From Pseudomonas mangrovi (GTDB lineage Bacteria > Pseudomonadota > Gammaproteobacteria > Pseudomonadales > Pseudomonadaceae), in the NCBI RefSeq assembly GCF_003052585.1, contig NZ_QASN01000020.1, forward strand, positions 310,001 through 374,000: a DNA stretch of 64,000 nt, given 5' to 3'. The notes under the pieces are model-generated. The model ran no database searches. It worked only from the letters and a program-made list of their open reading frames with translations, and was not told the origin of the DNA. Shown here in pieces: positions 1 to 7,788 of this stretch; positions within the stretch are counted from its first letter, which is position 1, and each line of letters begins with the position of its first letter. The position numbers were made by a program, and so were the translations under genes.

Positions 1-1318
1 CGAAGGCGCCCAGATCGCAGCGCGCCTGGCCATCGCCATTGGCATCCTGCGGGCGCAGTGTGCCCACCTGATCGTGTCCGGCGCAGCTACCCACGCCGGC
101 CCCCAGTGCGGGGCCTTCGACCTGAGGAAGGAACCCGGTACGCACGCCGTTGCCGTCATGGGAAGGCTGCAGCACCCGGGTGAACAGCTCGCCGTCGGCG
201 ACGCGCAGATCGGCCGGACACAGACTTTCAGCGCCGAGCAGCAGCCCGCGGGCCTTGAAGGTCGGTTCGCCCAGGTTGTCACGGCAGTTGCTGACCTGGC
301 CGTCTGCACTGCGGTTGCCGAGGATGATGCTGTTGCGCGCGTCGACGTCGCCATGGTTGTCCAGGCCGTAGCCGAGGTTGTCCGCCAGGGTGACGTGGAC
401 CAGTCGCAGCGACGGTCGGCCGGAGCCCTGCAGGCCGTTGCTGATTACCGCGCCCGGACGCGCAGTGCCCGTACCGTTGCGGAACAGGCTGCTGTTGGAC
501 AGCTTGAGGATGCCCAGCTGGCGGTTGCTGATGGCGCTGCCTTCGCCGTCGCTGTGATTGTCGAGCATGGCACTGCGGGCGATGTCGGCATGGCCGAAGG
601 TGTAGACCGCGGCGCCACTTGCCCGCGTTTGCGAACCGCCAAGCGTGCGGTTGTTCTGGAAGCGGGAATCGCGCACCTGCAGCACCAGGGCATTGAAGAT
701 CGCGCCGCCGCGCGAGTAGCTGCCGTTGGCCGATTCGCTCTGGTTGTTGATCAACTGGCTGCTGAACACATCCAGCACGCCGTAGTTGGCGATCGCGCCG
801 CCCTGGGTCGGCGAGGTCTGGCTGACCACGCGGTTGTCGCGCAGGTGCACCGAGCGCAAGGCCAGGAACCCGCTGTTGCGGATGGCGCCACCGTCGACCG
901 GGTGCATGCCGTTGCGCAGCCCGAGGTTGCGCAGGTCGAGCTGGGCATAGTCGAGGACATCGAAGATGCGATCCTGGCCCTGCGCGTCGATGATCGTCCG
1001 ATCCGGCCCGGCGCCGCGGATGACCAGCGAGCCGATGATGTCCAGATCACCGTTGTGCCCTTCGTCTTCGTCCTGGATGAGGCCTTTTTTCATCGGCGGC
1101 GGCAGCGACAGGCGATAGGTGCCGATGTCGAGGATGATCCGGTAGTCTCCGGGGTTGGTGTTGACGACATGGATGGCTTCGCGCAGCGAACAATGGGCGT
1201 CGCAGGCGCCATCGAAGCTGTCTTCGGTGGTGGTGACACGGACCTGCGTGACGGCATTTGCCGCACCGGCGAATCCGAGCAATGAAATCAGGGCGAGGGT
1301 GAAACGGCTTATCGGCAT
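1..1318 (-). CDS. CSLREA-motif right-handed beta-helix secreted protein (partial, C-terminus off the left edge)
   Basis: The minus strand is open from an ATG at 1318 to the window edge, giving 439 codons without a stop. GGAG lies 7 nt before the ATG. Residues 1-22 form a signal peptide (cleavage near AANA/VTQ). The hallmark motif CSLREA follows at residues 43-48, within a stretch ending in CSLREAIHVVN. After it come many degenerate turns rich in N, G and hydrophobic residues (for example LDLRNLGLRNG and LKLSNSSLFRN), the pattern of a parallel beta-helix of the pectate-lyase fold. The last visible residues, RCDLGAF, match the end of the helix in this family. No catalytic residues can be assigned. 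A cell-surface or secreted role, perhaps polysaccharide binding, is inference; the neighbouring alginate lyase fits that idea. Confidence 0.85.
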   Translation of the reverse strand, partial: MPISRFTLALISLLGFAGAANAVTQVRVTTTEDSFDGACDAHCSLREAIHVVNTNPGDYRIILDIGTYRLSLPPPMKKGLIQDEDEGHNGDLDIIGSLVIRGAGPDRTIIDAQGQDRIFDVLDYAQLDLRNLGLRNGMHPVDGGAIRNSGFLALRSVHLRDNRVVSQTSPTQGGAIANYGVLDVFSSQLINNQSESANGSYSRGGAIFNALVLQVRDSRFQNNRTLGGSQTRASGAAVYTFGHADIARSAMLDNHSDGEGSAISNRQLGILKLSNSSLFRNGTGTARPGAVISNGLQGSGRPSLRLVHVTLADNLGYGLDNHGDVDARNSIILGNRSADGQVSNCRDNLGEPTFKARGLLLGAESLCPADLRVADGELFTRVLQPSHDGNGVRTGFLPQVEGPALGAGVGSCAGHDQVGTLRPQDANGDGQARCDLGAF

Positions 1319-1455
1319 GTCCGGCTCCACTGAGTGGGTTCTATTGGATAGGTGAGGTCGGCGGACTGCGTTGGATCGCCGCGCCGGGAGATGGACCCGG
1401 CCGTCTTCAGGAAATTCGTCGCCGTCGGGCGGGCTGATCGACGGCTGAAAGAAGA

Positions 1456-1476
1456 GGGCCGCGTTGCGCGGCCCCT
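1456..1476 (-). terminator. Terminator-like hairpin after the alginate lyase gene
   Basis: An inverted repeat GGGCCGCG/CGCGGCCC with a two- or three-base loop lies just downstream of the minus-strand gene that stops at 1483. On the minus strand it is followed by the pyrimidine run TCTTCTTTC. Confidence 0.6.
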
Positions 1477-1482
1477 TGCCCG

Positions 1483-2595
1483 TCAGGGCTGGACGACGAT
1501 GGAGAATTTCTTGGCGAAGGTGGCGCCGTTGGCGTCGCGTACCTTGACCATGAAGTCATCGACCTTGCCATTGCCGCTGGCAGGCACGCCACTGATCACG
1601 CCGTCTGCGGACAGGCTCAGGCCGGCCGGCGGGAAGCCGCTGGCAAGACTCCAGGTGCCACCGCCGACACCGCCGCGCGATTGCAGCTGCACGCTATAGG
1701 CTTGCCCGGCCCGCGCGCGCGGCAAGGATGCCGAGGTGGTGATCAGCAGGCCGTTGGCCGGATGGCTGGCAGCCAGACGGTAGAACTTGACCAGGGCACC
1801 GTCGGTGGCACTGTCACCGTAGGTGTGCAGGTAGGAGCCGGCCTTGAAGTAGAAGGTTTCCAGGTCCCAGGAGGGCTCCATGACCATTTCCGCAGGCGTG
1901 CCGTTGTTGACCGAGGACGAGGCGATCGCCGGGCCGCCGTTGGGCTGGCGCTCGACCTTGATCTGGTAGGTGAAACGCTCGCCCAGCCTGATATCGGTGG
2001 CGATGGTGTTCTGGGTGAAGGGCGGGCCCTGTACCGGGGTGCCCTGCAGCTTGGCGATGACGCGGCCGGTCTGCTTGGTCTGGTCATACTTGTAGTACAG
2101 CAGCACCAGGGGTGCAGAGCCGTGACCGTGGACCTGGCCGATGATGACGATGCCGTCGTCGGCCGGCACCTTCATCACCCGCACCTGCGCGTCGAGGATG
2201 GCGGTGCCGAAGCTGTCCCAGTTCACCGCGTTGCTGACGCCGTCGATCATCTCGCGCAGTTCGGAGCGTGGATGCTTGGAGCCGCCGGTCGTGGCGCCGT
2301 TGAGCGGCGCCCAGAAGTTCATGGCACCGTCGCTGTCGGTGAAGAACGCCGGCATGTGGCTGTAGCCGTTGGGGCCAACCAGATTGACCGGCAGAATGGT
2401 CAGTGGTTTGCCGACGGTGTCGTTCTCGGCATCGAACGGAATGGTGATGTTCCAGTTGCCGAGATCGAAGTTGCCGCCTGGCGGCAGCGAGGGGTCAAGT
2501 GCCGCGAAGCTGTGGACAGAAAGCAGGCTGCTGGCGAGCAGCGTGCTGGCGAATAGGCGACGCGCGGCCGTCCTGCAAAGTGTTGAAGGCGTCAT
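1483..2595 (-). CDS. Alginate lyase, polysaccharide lyase family 7, with C-terminal Ig-like domain
   Basis: This 370-residue secreted protein has a signal peptide (about residues 1-31, ending SFA). The three PL7 signatures are present in order: RSELRE at 110-115, QVH at 154-156 and YFKAGSY at 249-255. In the family these supply the Arg, Gln/His and Tyr of the beta-elimination site that cleaves alginate or polyuronate. A putative Ig domain (He_PIG type, with GLSLSADGVISGVP) occupies about residues 290-370 and may act in binding or as a spacer. In the third motif the residue after YL is His, where Asn or Gln is commonly seen. The gene lies downstream of nrtD on the same strand but is separated from it by a hairpin, so it is probably its own unit. 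Substrate preference (poly-M or poly-G) cannot be read from sequence. Confidence 0.9.
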   Translation of the reverse strand: MTPSTLCRTAARRLFASTLLASSLLSVHSFAALDPSLPPGGNFDLGNWNITIPFDAENDTVGKPLTILPVNLVGPNGYSHMPAFFTDSDGAMNFWAPLNGATTGGSKHPRSELREMIDGVSNAVNWDSFGTAILDAQVRVMKVPADDGIVIIGQVHGHGSAPLVLLYYKYDQTKQTGRVIAKLQGTPVQGPPFTQNTIATDIRLGERFTYQIKVERQPNGGPAIASSSVNNGTPAEMVMEPSWDLETFYFKAGSYLHTYGDSATDGALVKFYRLAASHPANGLLITTSASLPRARAGQAYSVQLQSRGGVGGGTWSLASGFPPAGLSLSADGVISGVPASGNGKVDDFMVKVRDANGATFAKKFSIVVQP

Positions 2596-2754
2596 GCGGA
2601 TATCCCCGAAGTATGGTGGTGGGGCAGAGTGCCCCTCCCGATGGCGGTGGCGTCATGCCTGTGCATGGCTTGGCCATGGACGACTTCGCAGGATCGTTCC
2701 CTCCCGCAGCGCAGACAGCGCCGTGCGACCTTTGTTCCGGTTTTCGCGAGGGCA

Positions 2755-2790
2755 GGCGACCAGCGTGACCGGTCGGTCAGGCTGGTCGCC
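2755..2790 (-). terminator. Hairpin downstream of nrtD
   Basis: A perfect 10-bp inverted repeat, GGCGACCAGC/GCTGGTCGCC, with a 16-nt loop lies just past the nrtD stop at 2798. There is no T-run, so it may be a weak terminator or an mRNA 3' stabiliser. Confidence 0.5.
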
Positions 2791-2797
2791 GCCAGGA

Positions 2798-3592
2798 TCA
2801 GGCCGCCGGGCGCTGCTGGCGCTGGTAGAGAAACTCCAGCACGGCGCTGCGGTACTCGTGGTAGCGGCTGTCATGCGCCAGTTGCAGCCGTTCGCGCGGG
2901 CGCTCCAGGTCCACCTTGAGGATCTCGCCGACGGTCGCTGCCGGGCCGTTGGTCATCATCACGATGCGGTCGGAAAGCAGCACCGCTTCGTCGACGTCGT
3001 GGGTGATCATGATCACGCTGTTGCCCAGCTCGGCATGAATGGCCATCAGCGAGTCCTGCAGGTGGGCGCGGGTCAGCGCGTCGAGCGCGCCGAAGGGCTC
3101 GTCCATCAGCAGTACCTTGGGCTGCATGGCCAGCGCACGGGCGATGCCGACCCGCTGCTTCATGCCGCCGGAGATCTCGCCGGGACGCTTGTCGCGGGCG
3201 TGGGTCATGTTCACCAGGGCCAGGTTGTGCTCGATCCACTCGCGCATCTGCGCCCGCGACTTCTGCCCCTGGAACACCTGGCGCACCGCCAGTTCGACGT
3301 TCTCGTAGCACGACAGCCAGGGCAGCAGGCTGTGGTTCTGGAACACCACTGCGCGCTCCGGGCCGGGTTCATTGACTTCGTGACCATCGAGGATGACGCC
3401 GCCGGTGGTCGCCTGGTAGAGCCCGGCAACGATGTTCAGCACGGTGGATTTGCCGCAGCCGGAGTGGCCGATCAGCGAGACGAACTCGCCCTTGGCGATC
3501 TTCAGGTTGACGTTCTGCAGGGCGCAGAACAGGCCCTTGTCGGTGGGGAAGTCGATGCCCACGCCGGTCAGTTCGAGATGTGCGTTGCTCAT
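2798..3592 (-). CDS. nrtD: Nitrate ABC transporter ATP-binding protein
   Basis: This 264-residue ABC ATPase powers nitrate import with NrtA and NrtB. Walker A is GHSGCGKST at residues 42-50, the ABC signature is SGGMKQR at 141-147, and Walker B is LLMDEP at 161-166. The H-loop lies in MITHDVDEA. Length and the [15 protein letters not shown]-loop region match the NrtD/SsuB/TauB group. Only the NrtD-type ATPase is present; there is no NrtC-type fusion carrying an NrtA-like regulatory domain. The start has AGGAG 7 nt upstream. The gene is third in nrtA-nrtB-nrtD, but a 136-bp inverted-repeat element fills the gap after nrtB. Assignment to nitrate rather than sulfonate rests on the neighbouring nrtA, nasS and nasT. 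Confidence 0.9.
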   Translation of the reverse strand: MSNAHLELTGVGIDFPTDKGLFCALQNVNLKIAKGEFVSLIGHSGCGKSTVLNIVAGLYQATTGGVILDGHEVNEPGPERAVVFQNHSLLPWLSCYENVELAVRQVFQGQKSRAQMREWIEHNLALVNMTHARDKRPGEISGGMKQRVGIARALAMQPKVLLMDEPFGALDALTRAHLQDSLMAIHAELGNSVIMITHDVDEAVLLSDRIVMMTNGPAATVGEILKVDLERPRERLQLAHDSRYHEYRSAVLEFLYQRQQRPAA

Positions 3593-3611
3593 GGTGGTTC
3601 TCCTAATTGGG

Positions 3612-3747
3612 GAACCTCTGAAAAGGTAGCGAGCGAAGGTCTGGCGAGGCGAAATAATCCGAAAAAGCGCAGTTTACGTAGGGTAAATGAGCATTTTGAG
3701 GGTGATTTCAACGACGTCAGACCGAGCGCAGTACTTTTCAGAGGTTC
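3612..3747. repeat. MITE-like element inserted between nrtB and nrtD
   Basis: The element is bounded by perfect 14-nt terminal inverted repeats, GAACCTCTGAAAAG at 3612-3625 and CTTTTCAGAGGTTC at 3734-3747. It is 136 bp long, AT-richer than its surroundings, and has no coding capacity. Subterminal blocks (TACTGCGCTCGGTC and CCTTCGCTCGCTACC, minus-strand sense) recur in a second, diverged copy near 7331-7488. The outermost bases of the right end supply two bases of the nrtB stop codon (3746-3748). No clear target-site duplication is visible. Confidence 0.8.
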
Positions 3748-4738
3748 AGCGCAGTACGGCGTTCCTGTCCCAGCTAAACAGGCGCTGGAGCAGAAGCATC
3801 AGACGGTCGAGGGCGAAGCCGATCAGGCCGATGACGATCACCGCCACCATGATTCGACCGAGGGAGTTGGAGCTGCCGTTCTGAAACTCGTCCCAGATGA
3901 ATTTGCCCAGGCCGGGGTTCTGCGCCAGCATCTCGGCGGCGATCAGCACCATCCAGCCGGTGCCCAGCGACAGGCGCAGGCCGGTGAAGATCATCGGCAG
4001 CGCGGCCGGCAGGACGATCCGCCGCACGTGGGTCAGCGGCGACAGGCGCAGTACCTTGCTGACATTGTTCAGGTCCTGGTCGATGCTGGCCACGCCGACG
4101 GTGGTGTTGATCACGGTCGGCCACAGGCAGCACAGCGCCACCGTGAAGGCCGAGGTCAGGAAGGACTTGGCGAACAGCGGGTCCTCGCTGACATAGAGCG
4201 CGCTGACCAGCATGGTTACCAGCGGTAGCCAGGCCAGCGGCGAAACCGGCTTGAACACCTGGATCAGCGGGTTGATCGCGGTGTAGGTGCTCTTGCTCAG
4301 GCCGCAGAGGATGCCCAGCGGGATGGCGATCAGCGAGGCGATCAGGAAGCCGGCCATCACCGTGTAGAGGCTGGTGAAGATCTGCTGCACGAAGGTCGGT
4401 TTGCCGGTGTAGGGGCGGGTGCGCACCTCGGCGTCGGGGTTCTTTGCCAGGATCTCGGCGTTGCGCTTCTCCTGGCGCTCGTGGAAGGCGGCGGCCTTCT
4501 CGCGTTCGCGCATGTGCGCGCTGACCAGTCCGCCGAACTGCTCGGAGACCTGCAGCGGGCCGGGGAACTGACCCAGGCTGGTCTGGATGTTGTTGGCCAT
4601 CCCCTGCCAGCACAGCAGGAACAGCAGTATGCCGAGCAGCGGCAGGATCACCGGCGGCGCCCAGCGCTTGATCAGCGCGCTGCTGCGCGCCGCCTTGAGC
4701 GTCTGCTGGATCGGGGTGGCGATGTTCGGATTGCTCAT
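3746..4738 (-). CDS. nrtB: Nitrate ABC transporter permease
   Basis: This 330-residue inner-membrane permease is the NrtB partner of NrtA and NrtD. There is one N-terminal transmembrane segment (about 30-48), then a hydrophilic loop of about 70 residues rich in E, K and R. A BPD_transp_1 core with five or six helices follows from about residue 120. The ATPase-coupling EAA-like loop is near residues 275-295 (AAEMLAQNPGLGKFIWDEF). The start has GAGGAAAGG upstream. Its TGA stop is formed at the junction with the MITE-like element, so the natural C-terminus may have been slightly altered (it now ends NAVLR). Confidence 0.9.
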   Translation of the reverse strand: MSNPNIATPIQQTLKAARSSALIKRWAPPVILPLLGILLFLLCWQGMANNIQTSLGQFPGPLQVSEQFGGLVSAHMREREKAAAFHERQEKRNAEILAKNPDAEVRTRPYTGKPTFVQQIFTSLYTVMAGFLIASLIAIPLGILCGLSKSTYTAINPLIQVFKPVSPLAWLPLVTMLVSALYVSEDPLFAKSFLTSAFTVALCCLWPTVINTTVGVASIDQDLNNVSKVLRLSPLTHVRRIVLPAALPMIFTGLRLSLGTGWMVLIAAEMLAQNPGLGKFIWDEFQNGSSNSLGRIMVAVIVIGLIGFALDRLMLLLQRLFSWDRNAVLR

Positions 4739-4795
4739 CGTCCTTTCCTCTTGAAAGCGAAGGTGAGGAGCCGGCGCACCGGCTCCCTGGGTGAG

Positions 4796-6166
4796 TCAGA
4801 GCTTGCTGTCGCCCTTCAGGCCGATGGCGAACTGCTCCAGGTAGGCGTTCGGTGTGCGGCCGTCGTAGACCACGCCGTCGATGGTGTCGGCCAAGGGCGC
4901 GCGGAAGCCGTCTTCATCGGCCGGCGGGAAGTCGCTGGCTGCCGCCTTGCCTTCGGCGATCAGCTCGGCGGCCGCTTCGCGGTAGATCTGCGGCAGGTAG
5001 ACGCTCTTGGCGGTGTCGAAGTACCAGCTGTCCGGCTTGGCGTCGGCGATCTGACCCCAGCGGCGCATCTGGGTCAGGTACCAGACTGCGTCGGAGTAGT
5101 AGGGATAGGTGGCGTGGTAGCGGAAGAACACGTTGAAGTCGGGTACCTCGCGCTTGTCACCTTTCTCGAACTCGAAGGTGCCGGTCATCGAGTTGGCGAT
5201 CACCTTGGCGTCGGCGCCGACGTATTCGGGGCGGGAGAGAATTTCCACGGCCTCGGCACGGTTGGCGTTGTTGTCCTCATCCAGCCACTTGCCGGCGCGG
5301 ATCAGGGCCTTGACCAGGCGCTTGTGGGTTTCGGGATTGGCATCCGCCCAGCTTTTGGAAACGCCGAAGACCTTTTCCGACATGTTCTTGCGGATCGCGT
5401 AGTCGGCCACCACCGGGACGCCGATGCCCTTGAACACCGCGGCCTGGTTCCAGGGTTCGCCCACGCTGTAACCGTGGATGGTGCCGGCTTCCATGGTCGC
5501 CGGCATCTGCGGCGGCGGGGTTACCGAGAGCAGTGCCTGGGCATCGATCTGACCGCTGATGTCGCCCTTGTGCGGCGCATAGAACCCGGGATGGATGCCG
5601 CCTGCGGCCAGCCAGTAGCGCAGCTCGTAGTTGTGCGTGGAGACCGGGAACACCATGCCCAGGTTGAAGCTCTTGCCGCTGCTGGCGAACTGGTCGATCA
5701 CCGGTTTGAGGGCATCGGCCTTGATCGGGTGTACCGGCTTGCCGGCTTCCATCGGCACGTTCTTCTTCATCTCTTCCCAGACGGCGTTGGAAACGGTGAT
5801 GGCGTTGCCGTTGAGGTCCATGGTGAAGGCGGTAACCACGTCGGCCTTGGTGCCGAAGCCGATGGTGGCGCCGATCGGTTGTCCGGAGAGCATGTGCGCG
5901 CCGTCCAGCTCGCCGTCGATCACCCGGTCGAGCAGCACCTTCCAGTTGGCCTGGGCCTCGAGAGTGACGTAGAGACCTTCGTCCTCGAAGTAGCCCTTTT
6001 CATAGGCGATGGCCAGGGGGGCCATGTCGGTCAGCTTGATGAAGCCGAGCTTGAGTTCTTCCTTCTCCGGCTCGGCGGCCAGGGCCAGTTGCGTGGCCAG
6101 CGGGGAGAGCGCCAGCAGGGTGGCGCCAAGCAGGGTCTTGAGTGGGTTGCGGCGGGTCTTGCGCAT
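4796..6166 (-). CDS. nrtA: Nitrate ABC transporter substrate-binding protein
   Basis: This 456-residue periplasmic nitrate-binding protein belongs to the NrtA/NMT1-like family. The signal peptide runs to about residue 30 (LALA/AEPE). It begins TRRNPLK, which resembles a twin-arginine (Tat) motif, so Tat export is possible. Family landmarks include [21 protein letters not shown] near the mature N-terminus and the central [25 protein letters not shown] ligand-site region. The cytosolic sensor NasS encoded in the window shares this fold. It is the first gene of nrtA-nrtB-nrtD and follows a sigma54 promoter and a two-hairpin/terminator leader, so expression is probably controlled by nitrogen status plus NasT antitermination. 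Confidence 0.93.
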   Translation of the reverse strand: MRKTRRNPLKTLLGATLLALSPLATQLALAAEPEKEELKLGFIKLTDMAPLAIAYEKGYFEDEGLYVTLEAQANWKVLLDRVIDGELDGAHMLSGQPIGATIGFGTKADVVTAFTMDLNGNAITVSNAVWEEMKKNVPMEAGKPVHPIKADALKPVIDQFASSGKSFNLGMVFPVSTHNYELRYWLAAGGIHPGFYAPHKGDISGQIDAQALLSVTPPPQMPATMEAGTIHGYSVGEPWNQAAVFKGIGVPVVADYAIRKNMSEKVFGVSKSWADANPETHKRLVKALIRAGKWLDEDNNANRAEAVEILSRPEYVGADAKVIANSMTGTFEFEKGDKREVPDFNVFFRYHATYPYYSDAVWYLTQMRRWGQIADAKPDSWYFDTAKSVYLPQIYREAAAELIAEGKAAASDFPPADEDGFRAPLADTIDGVVYDGRTPNAYLEQFAIGLKGDSKL

Positions 6167-6191
6167 CGATGAATCCTCGCGGTCAGAAACG

Positions 6192-6276
6192 AAAAAAGAC
6201 GTCGCAGCGAGCCTTCCCTGGAAAGGGGGCTGCCGTGACGTCTTTGTCAGTTCGTCCCGATCACCGCCGTTGGCGA
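6192..6276 (-). promoter_or_regulatory. NasT (ANTAR) antitermination leader of nrtA: hairpins P1, P2 and overlapping terminator
   Basis: Reading the minus strand, hairpin P1 (6276-6261) has stem TCGCC/GGTGA and hexaloop AACGGC. Hairpin P2 (6249-6236) has stem TGAC/GTCA and hexaloop AAAGAC. Both loops carry A at position 1 and G at position 4, the known signature of ANTAR-domain RNA targets. The P2 loop and 3' arm are also the 5' arm of an intrinsic terminator (AAAGACGTC at 6245-6237 pairing with GACGTCTTT at 6203-6195, then a T-run), so P2 and the terminator exclude each other. NasT, encoded at 9610-10188, is the likely binder. Confidence 0.85.
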
Positions 6277-6305
6277 CCCGAAGACGGATGTGGCTGAGAG
6301 GGTTC

Positions 6306-6323
6306 TAGCAAAGGCCTTGCCAG
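6306..6323 (-). promoter_or_regulatory. Sigma54 (-24/-12) promoter of nrtABD
   Basis: On the minus strand the sequence CTGGCAAGGCCTTTGCTA has GG and GC exactly 10 bp apart and fits the TGGCAC-N5-TTGCW consensus with one mismatch. Transcription should start near 6297, about 20 nt before hairpin P1 of the leader. NtrC control is inferred; I did not find a convincing NtrC site. Confidence 0.75.
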
Positions 6324-6415
6324 CTTTCTGAAAGGCTCTTGTCGATTGGATATATTGCTTTTGAATCAGTGGTTTGAGCTCGCCAGTCGGCGTGGCCGAC
6401 GGGTGTAACGGGGGC

Positions 6416-6784
6416 TCAGAGAGGGCAGCGGCCAGCAGTGAGTGGAGCGCGCAGCGAGCACGTCAGGGGCAGACTGCTTCTTTCGGGTGCGCAATCGGTG
6501 CGCTCCTCTGCACGTCTGTCCAAGTCGTCGCGCAGCCAGCGCAATACTTCCACTTCTGTGAAGCGGCTCGGGTCATAGAGGGCGTAGACGCGCGCCTGGT
6601 AGCCGGCGAACTCCAGCGCATGTGGATAGCCGGCCGCGCGCAGCAGCGCGCGGATCTCGTCGAAGCGGGTGTTCAGCCGCGCAGGTTCCAACGGCGCCTG
6701 GCCGGCGCGGATGCGCCCTTCGCTCGACAACGTCTGGGCCGCCTGGATCAGGCTATTGGCGGGTGGGGCGATTGAGAGGCTCAT
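6416..6784 (-). CDS. Hypothetical protein with a LexA-type operator upstream
   Basis: This 122-residue protein is not recognised. It is soluble, with no signal or membrane segment. It is rich in Ala, Arg and Leu, with a central stretch FDEIRALLRAAGYPHALEF and a likely helical VEVLRWLRDDLDRRAEE. AAGGAG sits 7 nt before the ATG, a strong ribosome site. About 40 bp upstream is an exact CTGT-N8-ACAG palindrome, so the gene may belong to the SOS regulon. The C-terminal 25 residues are low in complexity and may be poorly conserved. The antisense frame at 6374-6775 lacks a comparable ribosome site and is taken as a shadow. Confidence 0.7.
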   Translation of the reverse strand: MSLSIAPPANSLIQAAQTLSSEGRIRAGQAPLEPARLNTRFDEIRALLRAAGYPHALEFAGYQARVYALYDPSRFTEVEVLRWLRDDLDRRAEERTDCAPERSSLPLTCSLRAPLTAGRCPL

Positions 6785-6825
6785 CTATGGCTCCTTGAAG
6801 CGCTGGATCGCGTCGTGAAAAAGTA

Positions 6826-6841
6826 CTGTACAAATAAACAG
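6826..6841. promoter_or_regulatory. Putative LexA (SOS) box between divergent genes
   Basis: CTGTACAAATAAACAG matches CTGT-N8-ACAG exactly, with an AT-rich centre. It lies 42 bp from the start of the minus-strand hypothetical (6784) and 68 bp before the plus-strand lipoprotein (6909), so it could govern either or both. Confidence 0.65.
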
Positions 6842-6908
6842 TATCTGGCGATAGTACTTTCACTCCCGGTTCACACCGGCGCGATCTTCAGCACAAGGAG
6901 CTCATCCC

Positions 6909-7322
6909 ATGTCGAAAATCCTCTTTGCAAGTCTGTTCCTGGCCCTGCTCGGCGGCTGCGCCCAACCCCAGCAGCTGGAACGCCCGATGCCCAACGGCGC
7001 CTATCTGGTGATCGAGGGCAGCGAGGCCTGGGCGGTACTGGTACAGGATGGTCAGCGCATGGAAGAGCGCGGAAGGGTGCTGGATGTGGTCAAGCTGCCC
7101 GGCCAGCATTCGCAGATCGCTGCCAGTTATGTGATCGAGACGACCAACTGCGGCAAGCTGCAGTGGCTCACCGAGCGCAGCGGTGCGCTGGAGGGCGAGA
7201 CCCGTCTGTTGTCGCAACAGTACAACGTCGATCTGGATAGCCCGGGTTGCGTGATCAGCGACGGCCTGAGCCGCGCCTGGACGGCGCTGGACTACTCGGG
7301 CTCGGCGGTGCCGGCCGGCTGA
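6909..7322 (+). CDS. Small lipoprotein of unknown function
   Basis: This 137-residue protein has a lipoprotein signal peptide with lipobox LLGGC (lipidated Cys17), so it should sit in a membrane facing the periplasm. AAGGAG precedes the ATG by about 8 nt. The mature part has no recognised domain. It contains two further Cys residues (in TTNCGKLQW and SPGCVISDG) that could form a disulfide. It is divergent from the LexA-box gene and is followed directly by a degenerate MITE-like element. Confidence 0.8.
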   Translation: MSKILFASLFLALLGGCAQPQQLERPMPNGAYLVIEGSEAWAVLVQDGQRMEERGRVLDVVKLPGQHSQIAASYVIETTNCGKLQWLTERSGALEGETRLLSQQYNVDLDSPGCVISDGLSRAWTALDYSGSAVPAG

Positions 7323-7330
7323 TCCTCAGG

Positions 7331-7488
7331 ACATCTCTGAATAATTACTGCGCTCGGTCGGGCATCGTTGAAGTGATCCCCGACCGTGGGCCCGGTCAAG
7401 TGTTCATCCATTCTGCTGCGCTTTTCCCGCTCATTGCGCCTCGACCAGGCGTTGCTTCCAGGCCTTCGCTCGCTACCTTGGCTTCTTA
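7331..7488. repeat. Degenerate second copy of the MITE-like element
   Basis: The left end (TACTGCGCTCGGTC followed by CATCGTTGAAGTGAT) and right end (CCTTCGCTCGCTACCTT) match the element at 3612-3747 read on the opposite strand. The middle differs and the terminal inverted repeats have decayed. It begins just after the lipoprotein stop. Confidence 0.6.
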
Positions 7489-7788
7489 GCGAAGAGGTCG
7501 CCGCCACAGCTGAAAGCGGCAGCGGTTTTGGCAGGAAAGGCTGAATGCATGCGGCCGAGTGATTGCTGTAAGCGAGCCGAGCAGTTCTTCTGGCTCGGCT
7601 CACTGACCGTGTTCACACACGCACTTCAAGTACACGGGCGGGCAATTGTTCGCACCCTGCGCGCTTGCCGCAGACAACCTGATGGGATTGTCCGCCGCAC
7701 TGGGCAGCTCGGTCTGACTGGCAGCTTGGCAAAGCCCGGCCAGAGACCGGCCCCGTGGCGGGCTCGTTGCCAAACCTGCAGCATCTGG
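7489..7788. other. Intergenic region with two hairpins; no gene seen
   Basis: A hairpin near 7574-7606 pairs AGCCGAG with CTCGGCT. A second at 7731-7764, minus-strand AGCCCG/CGGGCT with an inner GGCC/GGCC stem and ending TTTG, is the probable alaC terminator. I see no convincing open frame; the plus-strand frame starting at 7528 is antisense to alaC. Confidence 0.5.

Noticed and set aside
74..1285. 403-residue plus-strand open frame at the left edge
   Set aside because: The opposite strand encodes a signal peptide followed by CSLREA and beta-helix turns, and runs open to the edge.
2369..4228. 619-residue plus-strand open frame across the nrt region
   Set aside because: It is antisense to alginate lyase, nrtD and nrtB, has an Ala/Gln/His-rich nonsense composition and no ribosome site. 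It arises from GC bias.
6471..6520. NtrC-type site from two GGTGCG(C) blocks upstream of the nrtA promoter
   Set aside because: The blocks are in direct rather than inverted orientation and lie inside a coding region, so the match is not convincing.
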